Assembly (NCBI GenBank): GCA_001817635.1
Contig: MHIS01000013.1
Span: 58,316 to 64,123, forward strand
DNA length: 5,808 nt
Source: Candidatus Colwellbacteria bacterium GWA2_46_10
GTDB taxonomy: Bacteria; Patescibacteriota; Minisyncoccia; UBA6257; Colwellbacteraceae
Reading direction: 5' to 3'
Shown here: positions 5,561-5,808 of the stretch, one piece after another
How the letters are laid out: every line of letters starts with the position of its first letter
How positions within the stretch are numbered: the first letter of the stretch is position 1
Notes under the pieces: generated by a model
The model's input: only the letters and a program-made list of their open reading frames with translations
The model's database searches: none
What the model was told of the DNA's origin: nothing
Program-made: the position numbers and the translations under genes

Positions 5561-5808
5561 TTAGCTACTACCTATACAGTAGTAGTTATTTGTATCATCG
5601 CAATCTAGCGAAAACCCCGCACCGGGATCGTCTATTTCTGCGCCGGCTTCATTCAAGGCACTGCTTGGATTCTCTAAAGTGGCCCTCAAAACATACACAA
5701 ACCCGTCTGGAGATTCATAGGCATACTCATCGTTGGCATCCTTTGGGTCAACCGGCAACTTAGACTCGTCACTGATAATACCGACGCTTTTCATGGCTTG
5801 AGCCAGTT
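5561..5808 (-). CDS. Type IV pilin / pseudopilin, C-terminal part (cut by window edge)
   Basis: Eighty-one C-terminal residues are visible, starting LAQAMKSVGIIS and running off the right edge. An internal ATG at 5794 is in frame but is not a believable start, because the coding frame continues upstream and a pilin N-terminus is missing. The pattern LPVDPKDANDEYAYESPDG (about 17-35 of the fragment) followed by YVLRATLE is typical of GspG/PilE-like pilins, where a Pro-Asp-Pro turn and a final sheet follow the long helix. The tail contains C69-x7-C77 (CDDTNNYYC), resembling the disulfide-bounded D-region of type IV pilins. Position directly before pilD supports a pilin. It could be the major pilin or another pseudopilin; without the N-terminal methylation motif I cannot decide. 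The last codons form a short inverted repeat. Confidence 0.72.
   Translation of the reverse strand, partial: LAQAMKSVGIISDESKLPVDPKDANDEYAYESPDGFVYVLRATLENPSSALNEAGAEIDDPGAGFSLDCDDTNNYYCIGSS
5565..5585 (-). repeat. Inverted repeat at the pilin-pilD junction
   Basis: CTACTAC at 5565-5571 and GTAGTAG at 5579-5585 are perfect 7-base inverted arms around a 7-base loop. In the minus-strand mRNA the hairpin covers the last codons of the pilin (YYCIGSS) and ends one base before its stop codon, just upstream of the pilD start. There is no U-tract, so it is not a standard rho-independent terminator. It might act as an RNA processing or stabilising element, or may simply follow from the coding of Tyr-Tyr and Ser-Ser. 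Confidence 0.35.

Larger units (their letters stand above)
1..5808 (-). other. Probable single transcription unit: pilus genes - ligA - gatCA
   Basis: All nine genes share one direction. Junctions from upstream to downstream are: pilin to pilD 10-base gap, pilD to gspH-like 32-base overlap, gspH-like to pilV-like 23-base overlap, pilV-like to pilW-like 2-base gap, pilW-like to pilX-like 4-base gap, pilX-like to ligA 5-base gap, ligA to gatC 6-base gap, gatC to gatA 11-base overlap. No gap is large enough to hold a conventional promoter or terminator, although internal promoters inside coding sequence cannot be excluded. Both ends of the unit lie outside the window. Confidence 0.65.

Noticed and set aside
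1..5808. Reassignment of TGA (as in some CPR lineages), prompted by the absence of TGA stops
   Set aside because: Eight stops are too few to be telling, and all conserved domains are complete without reading through any TGA.
1..5808. CRISPR array, tRNA/rRNA, insertion sequence, phage or defence genes
   Set aside because: I saw no regularly spaced repeats, no tRNA-like cloverleaf or rRNA sequence, and no transposase, integrase or defence motifs. Nearly every base is in a recognisable conserved gene.

Overview
All genes in this window lie on the minus strand and are packed head to tail, so transcription runs from position 5808 down to 1. In that order they are: the C-terminal part of a type IV pilin-like protein, a prepilin peptidase (PilD), four pseudopilins/minor pilins resembling GspH/FimT, PilV/GspI, PilW/GspJ and PilX/GspK, an NAD+-dependent DNA ligase (LigA), GatC, and the N-terminal 135 residues of GatA. 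The gatA fragment is open at the left edge and the pilin fragment is open at the right edge.

The organism is probably a member of the Patescibacteria (Candidate Phyla Radiation). The reasons are the compact run of type IV pilus genes joined to ligA-gatC-gatA, the style of the pilin C-terminus (YVLRATLE and a terminal YYC element), the KGQLL-type prepilin leaders, and LigA sequence variants that I associate with that group. This is inference from recalled family patterns and the phylum cannot be fixed from the window. The standard bacterial code works throughout. The eight visible stops are six TAA and two TAG.

Region by region: 5561-4690 to 2711 is the pilus block. PilD would cleave and N-methylate the prepilins encoded around it. 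The four minor pilins follow the canonical H-I-J-K order of a pilus-tip initiation complex. No PilY1-like adhesin follows. Region 2705-681 is ligA, for DNA replication and repair. Region 674-1 is gatC-gatA, encoding part of the amidotransferase that makes Gln-tRNA(Gln) and/or Asn-tRNA(Asn). Gaps are at most 10 bases, or genes overlap by 11-32 bases, so a single transcription unit is likely. No promoter or rho-independent terminator is visible.

I do not see a previously undescribed system. The points most worth a second look are that every pilin-like protein carries exactly two cysteines (only the visible part can be judged for the fragment), that LigA lacks several residues conserved in well-studied ligases (motif IV Lys, a zinc-finger Cys, a domain Ia Tyr), and that PilD has only three of its four usual zinc-site cysteines.
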